Of a stretch of DNA of 38,557 nt, positions 17,914 through 28,016 are shown in pieces. A model generated the notes under the pieces. The model made no database searches. It was not told the DNA's origin and saw nothing but the letters and a program-made list of their open reading frames with translations. The position numbers and the translations under genes are program-made. Within the stretch, counting starts at the first letter, position 1. Each line of letters opens with the position of its first letter. The stretch is from JAHJRJ01 sp037443685 (GTDB lineage Bacteria; Bacteroidota; Ignavibacteria; UBA10030; BY39), in NCBI GenBank assembly GCA_037443685.1, contig JBBINX010000011.1:1-38557 (forward strand), read 5' to 3'.

Positions 17914-20900
17914 TTAAAAGGACCATTTGTAGTATATTCGAGCACTATTTGTTAGCTTTTTATCCAACGATCTTTCTTCATTGTCTGTTTTTCTTTCTAA
18001 TTCTAAAAATAGGTTCCTGAGTTTAGATGCATCGAATACATCACCAAAATTCAATATAAAACTCACGTTTGCGTTGTTTATATCATTGAAAATTCTCCCC
18101 CCAAAGCGCCAGTAAGCATTGAACATCTGCCCACTCAAACGTAAGTCAGCAGATTCCTGTATATTTCCTCCATAATAAGTAATTTCAGCGCTCCGGACAA
18201 ATCCAAATTCCTGACGTAAAAAATCTGTAAGTATTCCGGAAAGCATTGTTGATGTTGCTCCCGCAAGAATTGATTTCCCAGCAGTAGAACCTATATTTGA
18301 GACAATATCAGATTTTTCACGTGCAGACAAATCATCTCTGAACTTATTCGTAAAAAGGAAAGATATCGCATCACTCTGCAAGTCACCACCAGTAATCACT
18401 TCAGGATAATCTTTATCATCAATCGTGACGCCCATAATTAACTTGGGTTCAATGCGATTACCTGTTATATTCAAATTAATTACGACTTTTTGTTCACTAG
18501 AAACAGTATCTGTGTCTGTAGCCGGTGGTATCCTGAATCCGGTATAAGACGCTTTAATGTCAAGCTCAGGATTCTCAGGTTCTCCTAAAAATTTTAGTTT
18601 ACCAGCAGCGTCAAACCGTTTGAAAAAATTATAGTAAGACCTCTCTGAAATAGATATTTCGCCAATAATTTGGGCTCTTCCGTTTTCACGGTGTAAATTT
18701 AATTTACCGTCAAGTTCTGCATATAATTCTTCGTTAGTTGTCGGGTTGAAAACCATCCGAATTGTTGACGTTCCTTGAGATACTATCACAATATCGTATG
18801 ATAATCCAGCAAGAAATTTACTCCCTGAGGGAGATAGTTCAGAAGAAGTATCAGCTTCGATTCTATTTTGCTGATTTAAAAACGCATGTTTAAGATTAAT
18901 AGTATCTTTGACTTGAGGAGCATCGTTTATGAAAATATACTTGATAACGTCTTCGGAACCTGTATAATAGCCCCCTTTAGACGGTGGGAAAGTAAGATTA
19001 GCTTCCTTGACGTAAACAGTCCCGTTAATATGCGATTTTTTTAAAGTTCCAGCAAAGTGTAATCCATCCGAACCTATTTGAGCGACTAAATTTCCATAAA
19101 TGCTACTTATTTTTTTTCTTGAAGCTTCTTTTAATAATAATAATTGTCCAAATGCGTTTAGATTGAATGAATCAAATTTAAAATCTTTTAAAACGAAAAA
19201 ACCATCTAAATTAATTTTACCATTGTTGTAATCTTTTTTGTCGTTTCTTACTTCTACATCAACTAGTAAAAATTTATCTTTTTCGGGATTAAGTTTTCCA
19301 GATAATGTATAATAAATATTGTTAGTGTTCAGAAGGAAGCGAGTATCTTTTAATTCAATCGAACCAAAAATTGCAGGTTTTGCAGGTGTACCTTCTATCG
19401 TAATGTCGCATACTAATATTCCATCTAAATCATCCGTAACTGGAATTAAAGGATCGAACAAGCTAACTTGAAAACCTTCAGAAAAAAATCTCATATTAAC
19501 TTCTTGATCTGGAAATCGATTCTCTACATCAGAAAAAGCTAAATCGATAGGTAAAGTTCCTCTAATAATAAAATCTGGTTTGATTAGTTCCGCCTGTTTA
19601 TTGATCATCATTACATCAACTTTCACGGATTTATTAGCATAGTCAAGATTTGCTGATATATCGCCAAAACGTGTGTTACGAAAACTCATATCTGTTGCAA
19701 TTAATTTGAGAGTAATAAACGGATTTGTAATATCGCCCGTTAACACAATTTCAGAGTTTAATTTACCCAGCAACCGATTGTTTTGTTCAAACAATTGAAG
19801 ATTTTTAAAAAAATACTTCAAATAGTCTAAGTCGTAATTTACAACTTTGCCATTGATGTCAAGAATACCTGAACGAAAATATTTACCTGAAAATAAAAAT
19901 TCCTCAAGCCCTCCCCTGCCGAATGAAAATTCGGACATTGAAATACCAGTTGTATCTATTATAATTCTAGAATTTTTTGTAATTTGAAACACATAATTCG
20001 GGTCGAATGAACAGGATAAATCCGAAACATCAATAATAAAATTATTACCCGTTATTTTGATATCTGTCCCAAGCTGAATTTTATTTTCATTGACCGATGC
20101 CGTTGCGTAAAGATTTCCCTTAAGGTCATGATAAATCGCTTTTAAATCTACTTTCGAGATTCTCGTGTTGTTTAGTATAATTTGTTCAATCGTAGCGTGG
20201 ACGTTATAAGATAATTTTTCAAAAAAATCAACATATTTTACATTATCAATTCGATATTGAATATTTGCCCCACTTAAAAGAATTCCACTTCCCAGATGAC
20301 CTGAAAAATAATCTTCAACATCGATAATACCTTCTAACGAGACAGTTTCTGCGTTACCGTGAACTCTTCCCATCAAATTTCCTTTGAAATTGTACGGTAC
20401 GCTTCCTGTAATGTTTGAAATAGCGCTGATGTCTTTCAACTTTATATCGTAACGGAAATCGAATGGATTGAATTGTAGATGTGTTAATTCATCATGTAGA
20501 TCTTTTTGTAAAAAAGAACGCTCTGTTGTCTCACCGATTCTGATTTTTAGAGCTTCGGTAAAACTTTTAACCATTTCACTAAAGGTAATCGGAATTTCTT
20601 CTAATTTGAAGCAACCATTCAATTGGACATCAGCAAAGGAGGATTTTAGCATAACGGATTTGCTTGTTGAATCATTTTGAGACAAAGATAGATAAATATC
20701 TTCTTTATCGAATTTGTGTTTTCCTAACGTTGATGGCGACATAGAAAAATGCATCTCTGAATCTGCCGAATTGATATCTTTTCCCTCACCTGTTATACGA
20801 GCTTGAATTGATAAATCGCTTTTAAATTTTATATTGCTAAATATTTTTGAGATATCTAAAGACATTAAGTTTGCTTCCATTCTGTATTTCGGAAGATTAT

Positions 20901-22428
20901 TGTCTCTGATATCCAGATGGGCGTTAAAATAAGTTTTCATCTCGTTCGCTTGCAAAATTGCTACAGTCTGTAATTGTTGCTTTTCAGAATTCACGACTAT
21001 ACTTGACTTACCAAAATGAAAGTTAACAAATTGAGAAGAATCAATTTCTACTTTAAGAGAAGCAATTAAATCTTTTAAATGAACTCCTTTCCCTTCTATC
21101 TCAATGTTTGAATTAATAGAACTTGAATAAATTTCTTTCCCTGTCAATTTTGAAATATCTAATCTCTGAGTTTTGCAACTTCCCTTATAAACAATAAGTG
21201 AATCGTGAAGATTCATCTTTATGTTGGCTTCGATTGCTCCTGCATCTGTCGTCAAATTTATATTTGTCTGAAAGTCTAATGGTTTACCGATATAACTTGC
21301 ATTCAGAAATCCTTTTTTAATATTGTTAAATTTCGGAATATGAAAAAACGGCAATAACGAATCGATATCGGATGGAATAATTTTTCCATTCTCTAAAATC
21401 ACATTTAAAAATAATTCTTGGGGCTGATGCAAATTTAGAATATTACCCGTAATACTTAACGAAGTGTTTAGTGTGCTTAAATTCAAACGTTTGACTGATA
21501 AGTCACCGAATTTACCGTCAGCCTCTAATTCGGTGTAAACAGAACCATTTAAAAAATAGACTGGCGAAAGAAAGGTTTTGAATTCGTTTAAGTCAATGTT
21601 ACTTGCAAGAACTTTCAATTCTACTGGAATATGTTCAAGATCAGATAAACTAAACCTGTCAAAAATATTCAATTCCTTCATTGATGCATCAATCTTTAAT
21701 CTTGTTTTTGAAGTTACTAAAACTAAATTTTTGATTTCACCATATTTTTCATTTATTTTTATATCACCTGTGATTTGTTTTACTTCGAAATATGTTTCCG
21801 GAATCTTTGCAGTAAAATCCCTGATCGACAGTTTGTAGTTTTTATCTTCAATAACACCTGAAAATTTTGCATTAATGTTTTTAACTTCGAGGTGGCTATA
21901 GTCTAAGTATTTTGATACCGTATCTCGCTTTACTTTTAATTTTTCTTTCGTCGAATCAAATAATGTGAACGACCCGCCAATAATTTTAATCTCTTGAATT
22001 TTAATAGTCCAATTAAACTTACCCGATACGGTCGTGTCCGTAGACTGAAATATTTTTGCTATGTTCCAAATGCCGTCGTTTGATTTCAATATTTGAACAG
22101 AAGGGTGATATATTGTGAGATTTCTTAATGTAAGTGTTTTGTTCAATATAGTAAACGGGTCGTGGTGTAAAGATATCTGTCCGGTTGTTAGAAATGTTTC
22201 ACCATCTTTAACTATAGCTACACTATCTATCGAGAATCCGGTTATAAAATTTCCCTTGATAGTGCCGAGAAACAACGTTCCATTTATATTGTTAGCCGCG
22301 TTGGAGGCTATGAAAACCCGCATTTTGTCCTTAAAAAATTTCGATTGTGTTATGCCAATCAAAATTATCGTGAGTAATATCCCTAAACCAAAAATGTAAG
22401 CAAGTATTTTGATAATCTTTTTGAACAT
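17914..22428 (-). CDS. TamB-like translocation/assembly module protein (DUF490)
   Basis: Very large (1504 aa) AsmA/TamB-superfamily protein. It has one N-terminal transmembrane anchor (about 7-27) followed by a long region of repeated short beta strands typical of periplasm-spanning lipid-transfer bridges. The C-terminal TamB domain (about 1150-1480) includes the recognisable DNIGSTAGKSILAG-like, SGILTDFLRQEFGF and ITYYGGNIQESADLRL segments. In proteobacteria TamB works with the Omp85 protein TamA; related proteins carry phospholipids to the outer membrane. No TamA is beside it here. It lies 11 bases after rfaE2 and next to rnr in the envelope operon. The symbol is withheld because orthology within the superfamily is unsettled. 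Confidence 0.9.
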   Translation of the reverse strand: MFKKIIKILAYIFGLGILLTIILIGITQSKFFKDKMRVFIASNAANNINGTLFLGTIKGNFITGFSIDSVAIVKDGETFLTTGQISLHHDPFTILNKTLTLRNLTIYHPSVQILKSNDGIWNIAKIFQSTDTTVSGKFNWTIKIQEIKIIGGSFTLFDSTKEKLKVKRDTVSKYLDYSHLEVKNINAKFSGVIEDKNYKLSIRDFTAKIPETYFEVKQITGDIKINEKYGEIKNLVLVTSKTRLKIDASMKELNIFDRFSLSDLEHIPVELKVLASNIDLNEFKTFLSPVYFLNGSVYTELEADGKFGDLSVKRLNLSTLNTSLSITGNILNLHQPQELFLNVILENGKIIPSDIDSLLPFFHIPKFNNIKKGFLNASYIGKPLDFQTNINLTTDAGAIEANIKMNLHDSLIVYKGSCKTQRLDISKLTGKEIYSSSINSNIEIEGKGVHLKDLIASLKVEIDSSQFVNFHFGKSSIVVNSEKQQLQTVAILQANEMKTYFNAHLDIRDNNLPKYRMEANLMSLDISKIFSNIKFKSDLSIQARITGEGKDINSADSEMHFSMSPSTLGKHKFDKEDIYLSLSQNDSTSKSVMLKSSFADVQLNGCFKLEEIPITFSEMVKSFTEALKIRIGETTERSFLQKDLHDELTHLQFNPFDFRYDIKLKDISAISNITGSVPYNFKGNLMGRVHGNAETVSLEGIIDVEDYFSGHLGSGILLSGANIQYRIDNVKYVDFFEKLSYNVHATIEQIILNNTRISKVDLKAIYHDLKGNLYATASVNENKIQLGTDIKITGNNFIIDVSDLSCSFDPNYVFQITKNSRIIIDTTGISMSEFSFGRGGLEEFLFSGKYFRSGILDINGKVVNYDLDYLKYFFKNLQLFEQNNRLLGKLNSEIVLTGDITNPFITLKLIATDMSFRNTRFGDISANLDYANKSVKVDVMMINKQAELIKPDFIIRGTLPIDLAFSDVENRFPDQEVNMRFFSEGFQVSLFDPLIPVTDDLDGILVCDITIEGTPAKPAIFGSIELKDTRFLLNTNNIYYTLSGKLNPEKDKFLLVDVEVRNDKKDYNNGKINLDGFFVLKDFKFDSFNLNAFGQLLLLKEASRKKISSIYGNLVAQIGSDGLHFAGTLKKSHINGTVYVKEANLTFPPSKGGYYTGSEDVIKYIFINDAPQVKDTINLKHAFLNQQNRIEADTSSELSPSGSKFLAGLSYDIVIVSQGTSTIRMVFNPTTNEELYAELDGKLNLHRENGRAQIIGEISISERSYYNFFKRFDAAGKLKFLGEPENPELDIKASYTGFRIPPATDTDTVSSEQKVVINLNITGNRIEPKLIMGVTIDDKDYPEVITGGDLQSDAISFLFTNKFRDDLSAREKSDIVSNIGSTAGKSILAGATSTMLSGILTDFLRQEFGFVRSAEITYYGGNIQESADLRLSGQMFNAYWRFGGRIFNDINNANVSFILNFGDVFDASKLRNLFLELERKTDNEERSLDKKLTNSARIYYKWSF

Positions 22429-22439
22429 AATGTTTAGAT

Positions 22440-22928
22440 TTATTTACCTTTGCAGTAACGATCTATAATTGTTTCGACGATATTGGTAGAAGAACGATCT
22501 GGAACAAATTCGATTGTCTCAACTCTCCCTCCGTTTTTTTCTACAACCTCACGCCCGACGATATCTTCGATTTTCCAATCTGCACCTTTTACAAGTACAT
22601 CCGGCACTAGTTCCGATATTAATCGATGCGGAGTATCTTCTTCAAAAACACATACATAGTCGACCATTCCTAAATTTGAAAGTACAAATGCCCTATCGCT
22701 TTGATTCACTATCGGGCGTTTTTCCCCTTTTATTCTTCTCACTGATGCATCGGAATTTAGACCGATGATCAATATATGACCTAAAGATTTTGATTTCAGC
22801 AGATATTCCACGTGTCCTCGATGAAGGATATCAAATACTCCGTTTGTAAATACCACTTTAAGTTCTTTAAGTTTAATTTCTAACCTAATTTTTATTAACT
22901 CATTAATTGTTACGATCTTTCCCATCAT
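22440..22928 (-). CDS. rfaE2: D-glycero-beta-D-manno-heptose 1-phosphate adenylyltransferase
   Basis: Transfers AMP from ATP to heptose 1-phosphate to give ADP-heptose for the LPS inner core. The 162-residue cytidylyltransferase-like domain shows TNGVFDILHRGHVEYL with the HxGH motif (H36/H39), the GLNSDASVRRIKG segment and the C-terminal RSSTNIVE motif. It is separate from the kinase, not fused as in E. coli HldE. Its first ATG overlaps the kinase stop (ATGA), so the two are probably coupled translationally; a second ATG directly follows. Confidence 0.95.
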   Translation of the reverse strand: MMGKIVTINELIKIRLEIKLKELKVVFTNGVFDILHRGHVEYLLKSKSLGHILIIGLNSDASVRRIKGEKRPIVNQSDRAFVLSNLGMVDYVCVFEEDTPHRLISELVPDVLVKGADWKIEDIVGREVVEKNGGRVETIEFVPDRSSTNIVETIIDRYCKGK

Positions 22929-23944
22929 GCGCTCGATTTTCTTGGTTGTCTGTGGTTCATATCTTCGAGAAGTGTTCTGTACAACTCTTCTTTATCAATG
23001 GGGACAATGCCTACATCAGCGCATACGATTCCGCCAGCTGTATTTGCAAGTACTGCAGCTTCATAGATATCGGCGCCTGCTGTGATCGCCATCGTCAATG
23101 TTGAAATAACTGTGTCGCCTGCTCCGGAGACGTCGGCAACTTTTCGAGCGGTAGTAGGTATATGCTTTACTTCTGAGTTATTTTTGAAGATGCTCATACC
23201 ATACTCCCCTCTAGTAATTATAACGTTGTTCGAGTGCAGTGATTCTAACAATTTTTTACCCGCAGATTCTAGTGTATGTTGGTCGTTCAGCTTTATCCCC
23301 AATGCTTCTTCTGTCTCTTTCCTATTTGGTTTAAACACGAACACATTTTTGTATTCAAAAAAATTGTTGTACTTTGGGTCAACTGTAATAATTTTATCGT
23401 GAGCTTTAGCGAGCGAAATTATATTATGAATTAAATCTTTAACAATAACACCTTTATTATAATCTTGAAAAATTATTGCATCTATCTTTGAAATATTTGA
23501 TTTCAGAATTTCCATTATTTTTATTTGTGTACTTTTCGATATTTCTGAACGGGATTCATTATCAATACGCACCACATGCTGATTGAAAGCAATTACTCTC
23601 GTTTTGACCGTTGTTGGCCTTGCATCGTCCACGATTATACCGGATGGGTCAGAACCCTGTTCAATGGAAATTTCCTTTAACAATTTACCGCTAATATCAT
23701 TACCAACAACACCTAATAACAATGGTATTCCACCTAATGAATTGATATTATTAGAAACATTAGCTGCTCCACCCAATCGTACAGATTCGTTCTCTACTTC
23801 TACGATAGGTACTGGCGCTTCGGGCGATATTCTCTTTACCTGACCCCAAACATATCTGTCGAGCATCAAGTCCCCAACTATTGCAACTGTCTTTCCGTTT
23901 AAACTTTTAAATATTTTTTTTAACCTGTTTTCAAAAATATGCAT
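22925..23944 (-). CDS. rfaE1: D-glycero-beta-D-manno-heptose-7-phosphate kinase
   Basis: PfkB-family sugar kinase that phosphorylates heptose 7-phosphate at C1 in ADP-heptose synthesis. The 339 residues show GDLMLDRYVWGQVKRISPEAPV (about 24-45), the Gly-rich LGGAANVSNNI motif (about 57-67), FKPNRKE and the C-terminal ATP/catalytic motif SGAGDTV with D277. It is the first gene of the ten-gene minus-strand operon and overlaps rfaE2 by four bases. The divergent promoter region lies immediately upstream. Confidence 0.95.
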   Translation of the reverse strand: MHIFENRLKKIFKSLNGKTVAIVGDLMLDRYVWGQVKRISPEAPVPIVEVENESVRLGGAANVSNNINSLGGIPLLLGVVGNDISGKLLKEISIEQGSDPSGIIVDDARPTTVKTRVIAFNQHVVRIDNESRSEISKSTQIKIMEILKSNISKIDAIIFQDYNKGVIVKDLIHNIISLAKAHDKIITVDPKYNNFFEYKNVFVFKPNRKETEEALGIKLNDQHTLESAGKKLLESLHSNNVIITRGEYGMSIFKNNSEVKHIPTTARKVADVSGAGDTVISTLTMAITAGADIYEAAVLANTAGGIVCADVGIVPIDKEELYRTLLEDMNHRQPRKSSA

Positions 23945-23973
23945 AATGTTTATGAATTTATTTATAATTGTTT

Positions 23974-24004
23974 TAAATATATATAGAAACTCTCATACAT
24001 TCAA
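23974..24004 (-). promoter_or_regulatory. Candidate promoter of the rfaE1-ltaE operon
   Basis: On the minus strand TTG (24004-24002), 20 bases, then TATATTTA (23981-23974) match the Bacteroidota TTG / TAnnTTTG layout in all but the last base. The same stretch also reads as TTGAAT-17-TATATT in sigma-70 terms. A start about 25 bases before the rfaE1 ATG would give a normal leader. It is the best-placed promoter for the whole envelope operon. Confidence 0.5.
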
Positions 24005-24017
24005 GTAAAAAGTTGTT

Positions 24018-24047
24018 TTGATTTGTTTAATTGATTTTTTATATTTT
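24018..24047 (+). promoter_or_regulatory. Candidate promoter of the RNA methyltransferase gene
   Basis: TTG (24018-24020), 19 bases, then TATATTTT (24040-24047) match the TTG / TAnnTTTG layout except for the last base. The -7 element ends only four bases before the ATG at 24052, so transcription from here would give an almost leaderless mRNA. The surrounding DNA is extremely AT-rich, so a chance match is possible. Confidence 0.35.
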
Positions 24048-24051
24048 TAAT

Positions 24052-24861
24052 ATGAAAGTGTTAAAAAATATTTCAAAAGAAGACCTAAAAGCGATAAAAA
24101 AATTAACCTTGAAGAAGTATCGAGAATCAGAAGGGCGATTTATTGTTGAAGGGGTGCGCTTCATCGAAGAAACAATTGATTCTGACTGGTTTGTAGAACC
24201 GATTCTTGTAACACAACAATTTCTCGATAAAACAACAAGTGCTAGATTATTGAATAAAATAAAGGAGAAACAAATCCCTCTTTACAAAATTTCGCAGAAA
24301 GACCTAAATTCAATCACAGACACAGTAACCACTCAAGGCATTGCCGCTATCGTTCGAAAAAAAAATATTGGAATTGATACATTAGATTTATTTATTAAAA
24401 ACTTTTATTCTATCGTTGTTCTCGACCGGATTTCGGATTCTGGAAACCTCGGGACTATTATCAGAACGTGTAACTGGTTTGGCATTGATGCAATCATCAT
24501 CGGAAATGATAGTGTCGACCTGTTTAATCCCAAAGTTATTCGCAGCACAATGGGTTCGATATTTAAAATACCAATTTTCCCGGTCGCCGATCTGTTTTCT
24601 ACCATTCAAAAACTAAAAAAATTTGGCTACACAATTTATGCAACAAGTTTAAATGGTAATCGTATTGAAACTGTAAAATATTCTATAAAATCTGTTTTCA
24701 TATTTGGTAGTGAAGCGCACGGAATATCCGATACCATTAAAGATATCGCTGAAATAAATCTAACAATACCAAAATATGGTAACGTCGAATCGTTAAATGT
24801 AGCAGTTGCGTGTGGAATTATCATTGCATCATACAAAGAATGTGTATCTAAATTGAGATAA
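24052..24861 (+). CDS. TrmH-family (SpoU) RNA 2'-O-methyltransferase
   Basis: SAM-dependent rRNA or tRNA ribose methyltransferase with a trefoil-knot SPOUT fold. The 269 residues have an N-terminal substrate-binding domain (about 1-95, with EGRFIVEGVRFIEE) and the knot domain with the three family motifs: GNLGTIIRTCNWFGID, FIFGSEAHGIS and the final NVESLNVAVACGIII. The frame opens earlier at a TTG (24031), but the ATG at 24052 matches the usual MKVLKNISKEDLK start. The target nucleotide cannot be told from the sequence. It starts the plus-strand block and is 11 bases from the next gene. Confidence 0.92.
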   Translation: MKVLKNISKEDLKAIKKLTLKKYRESEGRFIVEGVRFIEETIDSDWFVEPILVTQQFLDKTTSARLLNKIKEKQIPLYKISQKDLNSITDTVTTQGIAAIVRKKNIGIDTLDLFIKNFYSIVVLDRISDSGNLGTIIRTCNWFGIDAIIIGNDSVDLFNPKVIRSTMGSIFKIPIFPVADLFSTIQKLKKFGYTIYATSLNGNRIETVKYSIKSVFIFGSEAHGISDTIKDIAEINLTIPKYGNVESLNVAVACGIIIASYKECVSKLR

Positions 24862-24872
24862 AAGAGGAAAAA

Positions 24873-27800
24873 ATGCGTAAAGTTATATTTTTAATTGTAA
24901 TTGATCTAATTGTTGGAATATGCTGTTCATTTGCACAAGAAACAACTTTCGGAAAAAATAAAATCCAATATAAAAAGTTCAATTGGTATTTTATACAATC
25001 GAACCATTTCGATATATATTTTACTGACGGCGGAAATTATATAGCTGCATATACAGCCGATGTTGCAGAAAAAGCTTATGCCTCGATAAGTAAATCTTTT
25101 CGGTATCAAATTTCGAATAGAATAACTATAATCGTTCACAATTCACACAACGATTTTCAACAAACAAATGTAATAACTGAATACATGGAAGAGGGCATCG
25201 GTGGGGTTACTGAATTGTTTAAAAACCGTATCGTTGTTCCTTTCGAAGGCGATTATCAAAAATTCAGACATGTAATTCATCATGAATTGGTGCACGGAGT
25301 AATTAATGATATGTTTTATGGCGGCTCAATTCAATCGATAATTTCAAATAATATAACGCTACAACTGCCGCTATGGTTTAACGAAGGTTTAGCTGAATAC
25401 GAAGCTTTAAAGTGGGATACAAACTCCGATATGTTTTTACGAGATGCGACTATCCACGAGAACTTGCCCCATATCAATTATTTAAACGGTTATTTTGCCT
25501 ATCGCGGTGGACAGGCGGTATGGAAATACATTGCTGACAAATATGGCGAGGAAAAGATCGGGGAAATTTTATCGAGAATAAAAGGTACCAGAAGCGTTGA
25601 ACAAGGTTTTAAAGCTTCGATAGGATTAGGAATTGAGGAACTGAACGAACGCTGGCAAAAAGAGATGCGTGTAATATTTTGGCCCGATATAGCCAAACGA
25701 CAGGAACCACAAGATTATGCACAACGTCTGACTGAACACACAAAAGACGGAAGTTTTTATAACACCAGTCCTACAATTTCACCACACGGTGATAAAATTG
25801 CTTTCATATCGAACCGTGATGATTATTTTGACGTGTTTTTAATGGATGCACTGGAGGGGAAAATTGAAAAGAAATTAGTTAAAGGACAACGCACTCCCGA
25901 CTTTGAAGAACTGCATTTATTAACACCGGGAATGAGTTGGTCGCCCGATGGGAAAAAAATTGCCCTTGCAACAAAAAGCGGCGCCAAAGATGCTATAATA
26001 ATTATTGACACTAAGACGGGTAATCAGGAAAAAATTGAACTTAATTTAGATGGAATATTTTCTGTTGACTGGTCTCCAAAAGGTGATTGGCTTACTTTCG
26101 TAGGTAATACACCAAAGCAATCGGACATTTATATTTATGAATTTGATACGAAGACTCTAATAAATTTAACCAACGATATTTTTTCCGATGCAGAACCGAC
26201 GTGGGCACCTGATGGGAAGCATTTATATTTTTCATCAGATAGAAAAGAGAACATTACACCTTTTAATATTCCGTCAAATTTTAAAATCCAAAACGTTAAT
26301 ATTAATGAAAAAGATATCTATCGCATCGACATTGAGACTGGATTAATTACAAGGGTATTAGAATTACCGGGAAGCGATGAAACATCGCCTGTTGCAGTTT
26401 ACGATGGAAAACACTTGTTATTCATTTCAGATAAAAATGGCATTAACAACATTTACATGCTGACACTCGAAACTAACGAATACAAACCATTAACTAACTC
26501 ACTCACAGGTGTATATCAGATTTCAATTTCTAAAGATGCCAGCAAGCTTGTATTTGCATCGTTGTGGAAATCCGGATTTGATCTTTTTTTGATGAAAACA
26601 CCGCTTGAAATGGATTTAAAGATGAGTGATTTAGAACCTACAGAGTTTATCAAAACAATTTCAATCCAAAATCGGAATCTCACGATAGAAAGCACAAAGG
26701 CAGATACGATTAAAATAGCCGAAGATGTGTTGATGAAACCTGCAGAACTCGATTCATCGGAACTATATGGAAAAAATATTCAACTCGACTTACGAAATTA
26801 CGTGTTCACACCTTCGAGCGGAAGTAGCGATTATTTTAAAAAAGCCGATTCATTAACCTCGTTAAGTGTTTCAGATAATGTGGATGAAGCTGGAAATTAT
26901 AGGGTCAATAAATACAAACTGAATTTTTCACCCGATATTATTTACGGACATGCCGGTTATAATACTTACTACGGTGTGCAAGGTTCAACTGTAATGGCTT
27001 TTAGTGATATGTTGGGGAATCACCAAATAATAATTCTGACTAATTTGGTTGGAGAATTAAAAAACAGTGATTTCGCACTCGCTTATTTCTATTTACCCGA
27101 ACGTTTTGATTATGGGGTCCAAGGATTCCACAGCGCACGATTCTTAGCTATCGCTGATAATTACGGTTATGAAAGTTTAATCAGATTCCGGACCTATGGC
27201 TTATCACTCAGCGGTTCATATCCATTTAGCAAATTTAATCGGGTTGACATCGGATTAACTTGGCTTACGACAAGCAGAGAAAATCTCGATTATTCATTCG
27301 ACCCTATTCAGAAGAAACAGCTCCTTTTAACTACATTAAGTTATGTATCCGATAACTCTTTGTGGGGATTCATCGCTCCTGCAAACGGAAGGCGATACAA
27401 CCTAACTACTTATGGAACTCCGAAGTTAGGTAAAGAATCAATAAGTTTTATCTCTGTACTGGCTGATTACAGAGTATATTTCAAACTTTGGCAAAATTAT
27501 ACATTCGCTTCAAGATTCGCTGGTGGTGCTAGTTTTGGGGCAAATCCTCAACGATTTGTCTTAGGTGGTGTGGATAACTGGTTGAACCGAGAATTTTCTA
27601 ATGACCGCATCCCTATCGAATCTGCAGAAGATTTTATTTTTATGACATCAGGCATCCCTCTACGTGGTTATATTTATAACACTATAATGGGAACGAAATA
27701 TTTATTAATGAATAATGAATTTCGATTTCCATTTTTGGGATATTTTGTTGCTGGTCCTTTACCAGTTTTCTTGGCAAGTTTAACTGGTGTCTTTTTCGTA

Positions 27801-28016
27801 GATATGGGAACAGCCTGGACACAAAATAACCAACTGCAGTTTTTTGCAAAGAACGTGGATGGAAAGGTCTATGCGAAGGACTTACTCGCAGGTACTGGAA
27901 CGGGATTGAGAATATACCTTCTCGGTTTTTTAGTTAAATTCGATGTTGGTTGGTGGTTTAATTTAGATGCTTGGTCAAAACCCCGTTATTACATATCGTT
28001 AGGTACAGATTTTTAA
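24873..28016 (+). CDS. Secreted peptidase-like / PD40 propeller / outer-membrane barrel fusion protein
   Basis: A 1047-residue exported protein. A signal peptide (about 1-21, cut near SFA|QE) is followed by a gluzincin-type domain of the peptidase MA kind, with HELVH (H137-H141) and the downstream third-ligand motif WFNEGLAEY (E171). Residues of about 285-580 form TolB-like PD40 beta-propeller repeats (motifs such as SPHGDKIAFIS, SWSPDGKKIAL, DWSPKGDWLTF and TWAPDGKHLYF). The C-terminal part (about 690-1047) looks like an Omp85/surface-antigen barrel, ending YISLGTDF with a terminal Phe. A GAGG-like Shine-Dalgarno precedes the ATG. Similar unnamed proteins are known in Bacteroidota/Chlorobi-type genomes as far as I recall. 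Its substrate and role are unknown; all zinc-site residues are present, so activity is possible. Confidence 0.85.
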   Translation: MRKVIFLIVIDLIVGICCSFAQETTFGKNKIQYKKFNWYFIQSNHFDIYFTDGGNYIAAYTADVAEKAYASISKSFRYQISNRITIIVHNSHNDFQQTNVITEYMEEGIGGVTELFKNRIVVPFEGDYQKFRHVIHHELVHGVINDMFYGGSIQSIISNNITLQLPLWFNEGLAEYEALKWDTNSDMFLRDATIHENLPHINYLNGYFAYRGGQAVWKYIADKYGEEKIGEILSRIKGTRSVEQGFKASIGLGIEELNERWQKEMRVIFWPDIAKRQEPQDYAQRLTEHTKDGSFYNTSPTISPHGDKIAFISNRDDYFDVFLMDALEGKIEKKLVKGQRTPDFEELHLLTPGMSWSPDGKKIALATKSGAKDAIIIIDTKTGNQEKIELNLDGIFSVDWSPKGDWLTFVGNTPKQSDIYIYEFDTKTLINLTNDIFSDAEPTWAPDGKHLYFSSDRKENITPFNIPSNFKIQNVNINEKDIYRIDIETGLITRVLELPGSDETSPVAVYDGKHLLFISDKNGINNIYMLTLETNEYKPLTNSLTGVYQISISKDASKLVFASLWKSGFDLFLMKTPLEMDLKMSDLEPTEFIKTISIQNRNLTIESTKADTIKIAEDVLMKPAELDSSELYGKNIQLDLRNYVFTPSSGSSDYFKKADSLTSLSVSDNVDEAGNYRVNKYKLNFSPDIIYGHAGYNTYYGVQGSTVMAFSDMLGNHQIIILTNLVGELKNSDFALAYFYLPERFDYGVQGFHSARFLAIADNYGYESLIRFRTYGLSLSGSYPFSKFNRVDIGLTWLTTSRENLDYSFDPIQKKQLLLTTLSYVSDNSLWGFIAPANGRRYNLTTYGTPKLGKESISFISVLADYRVYFKLWQNYTFASRFAGGASFGANPQRFVLGGVDNWLNREFSNDRIPIESAEDFIFMTSGIPLRGYIYNTIMGTKYLLMNNEFRFPFLGYFVAGPLPVFLASLTGVFFVDMGTAWTQNNQLQFFAKNVDGKVYAKDLLAGTGTGLRIYLLGFLVKFDVGWWFNLDAWSKPRYYISLGTDF

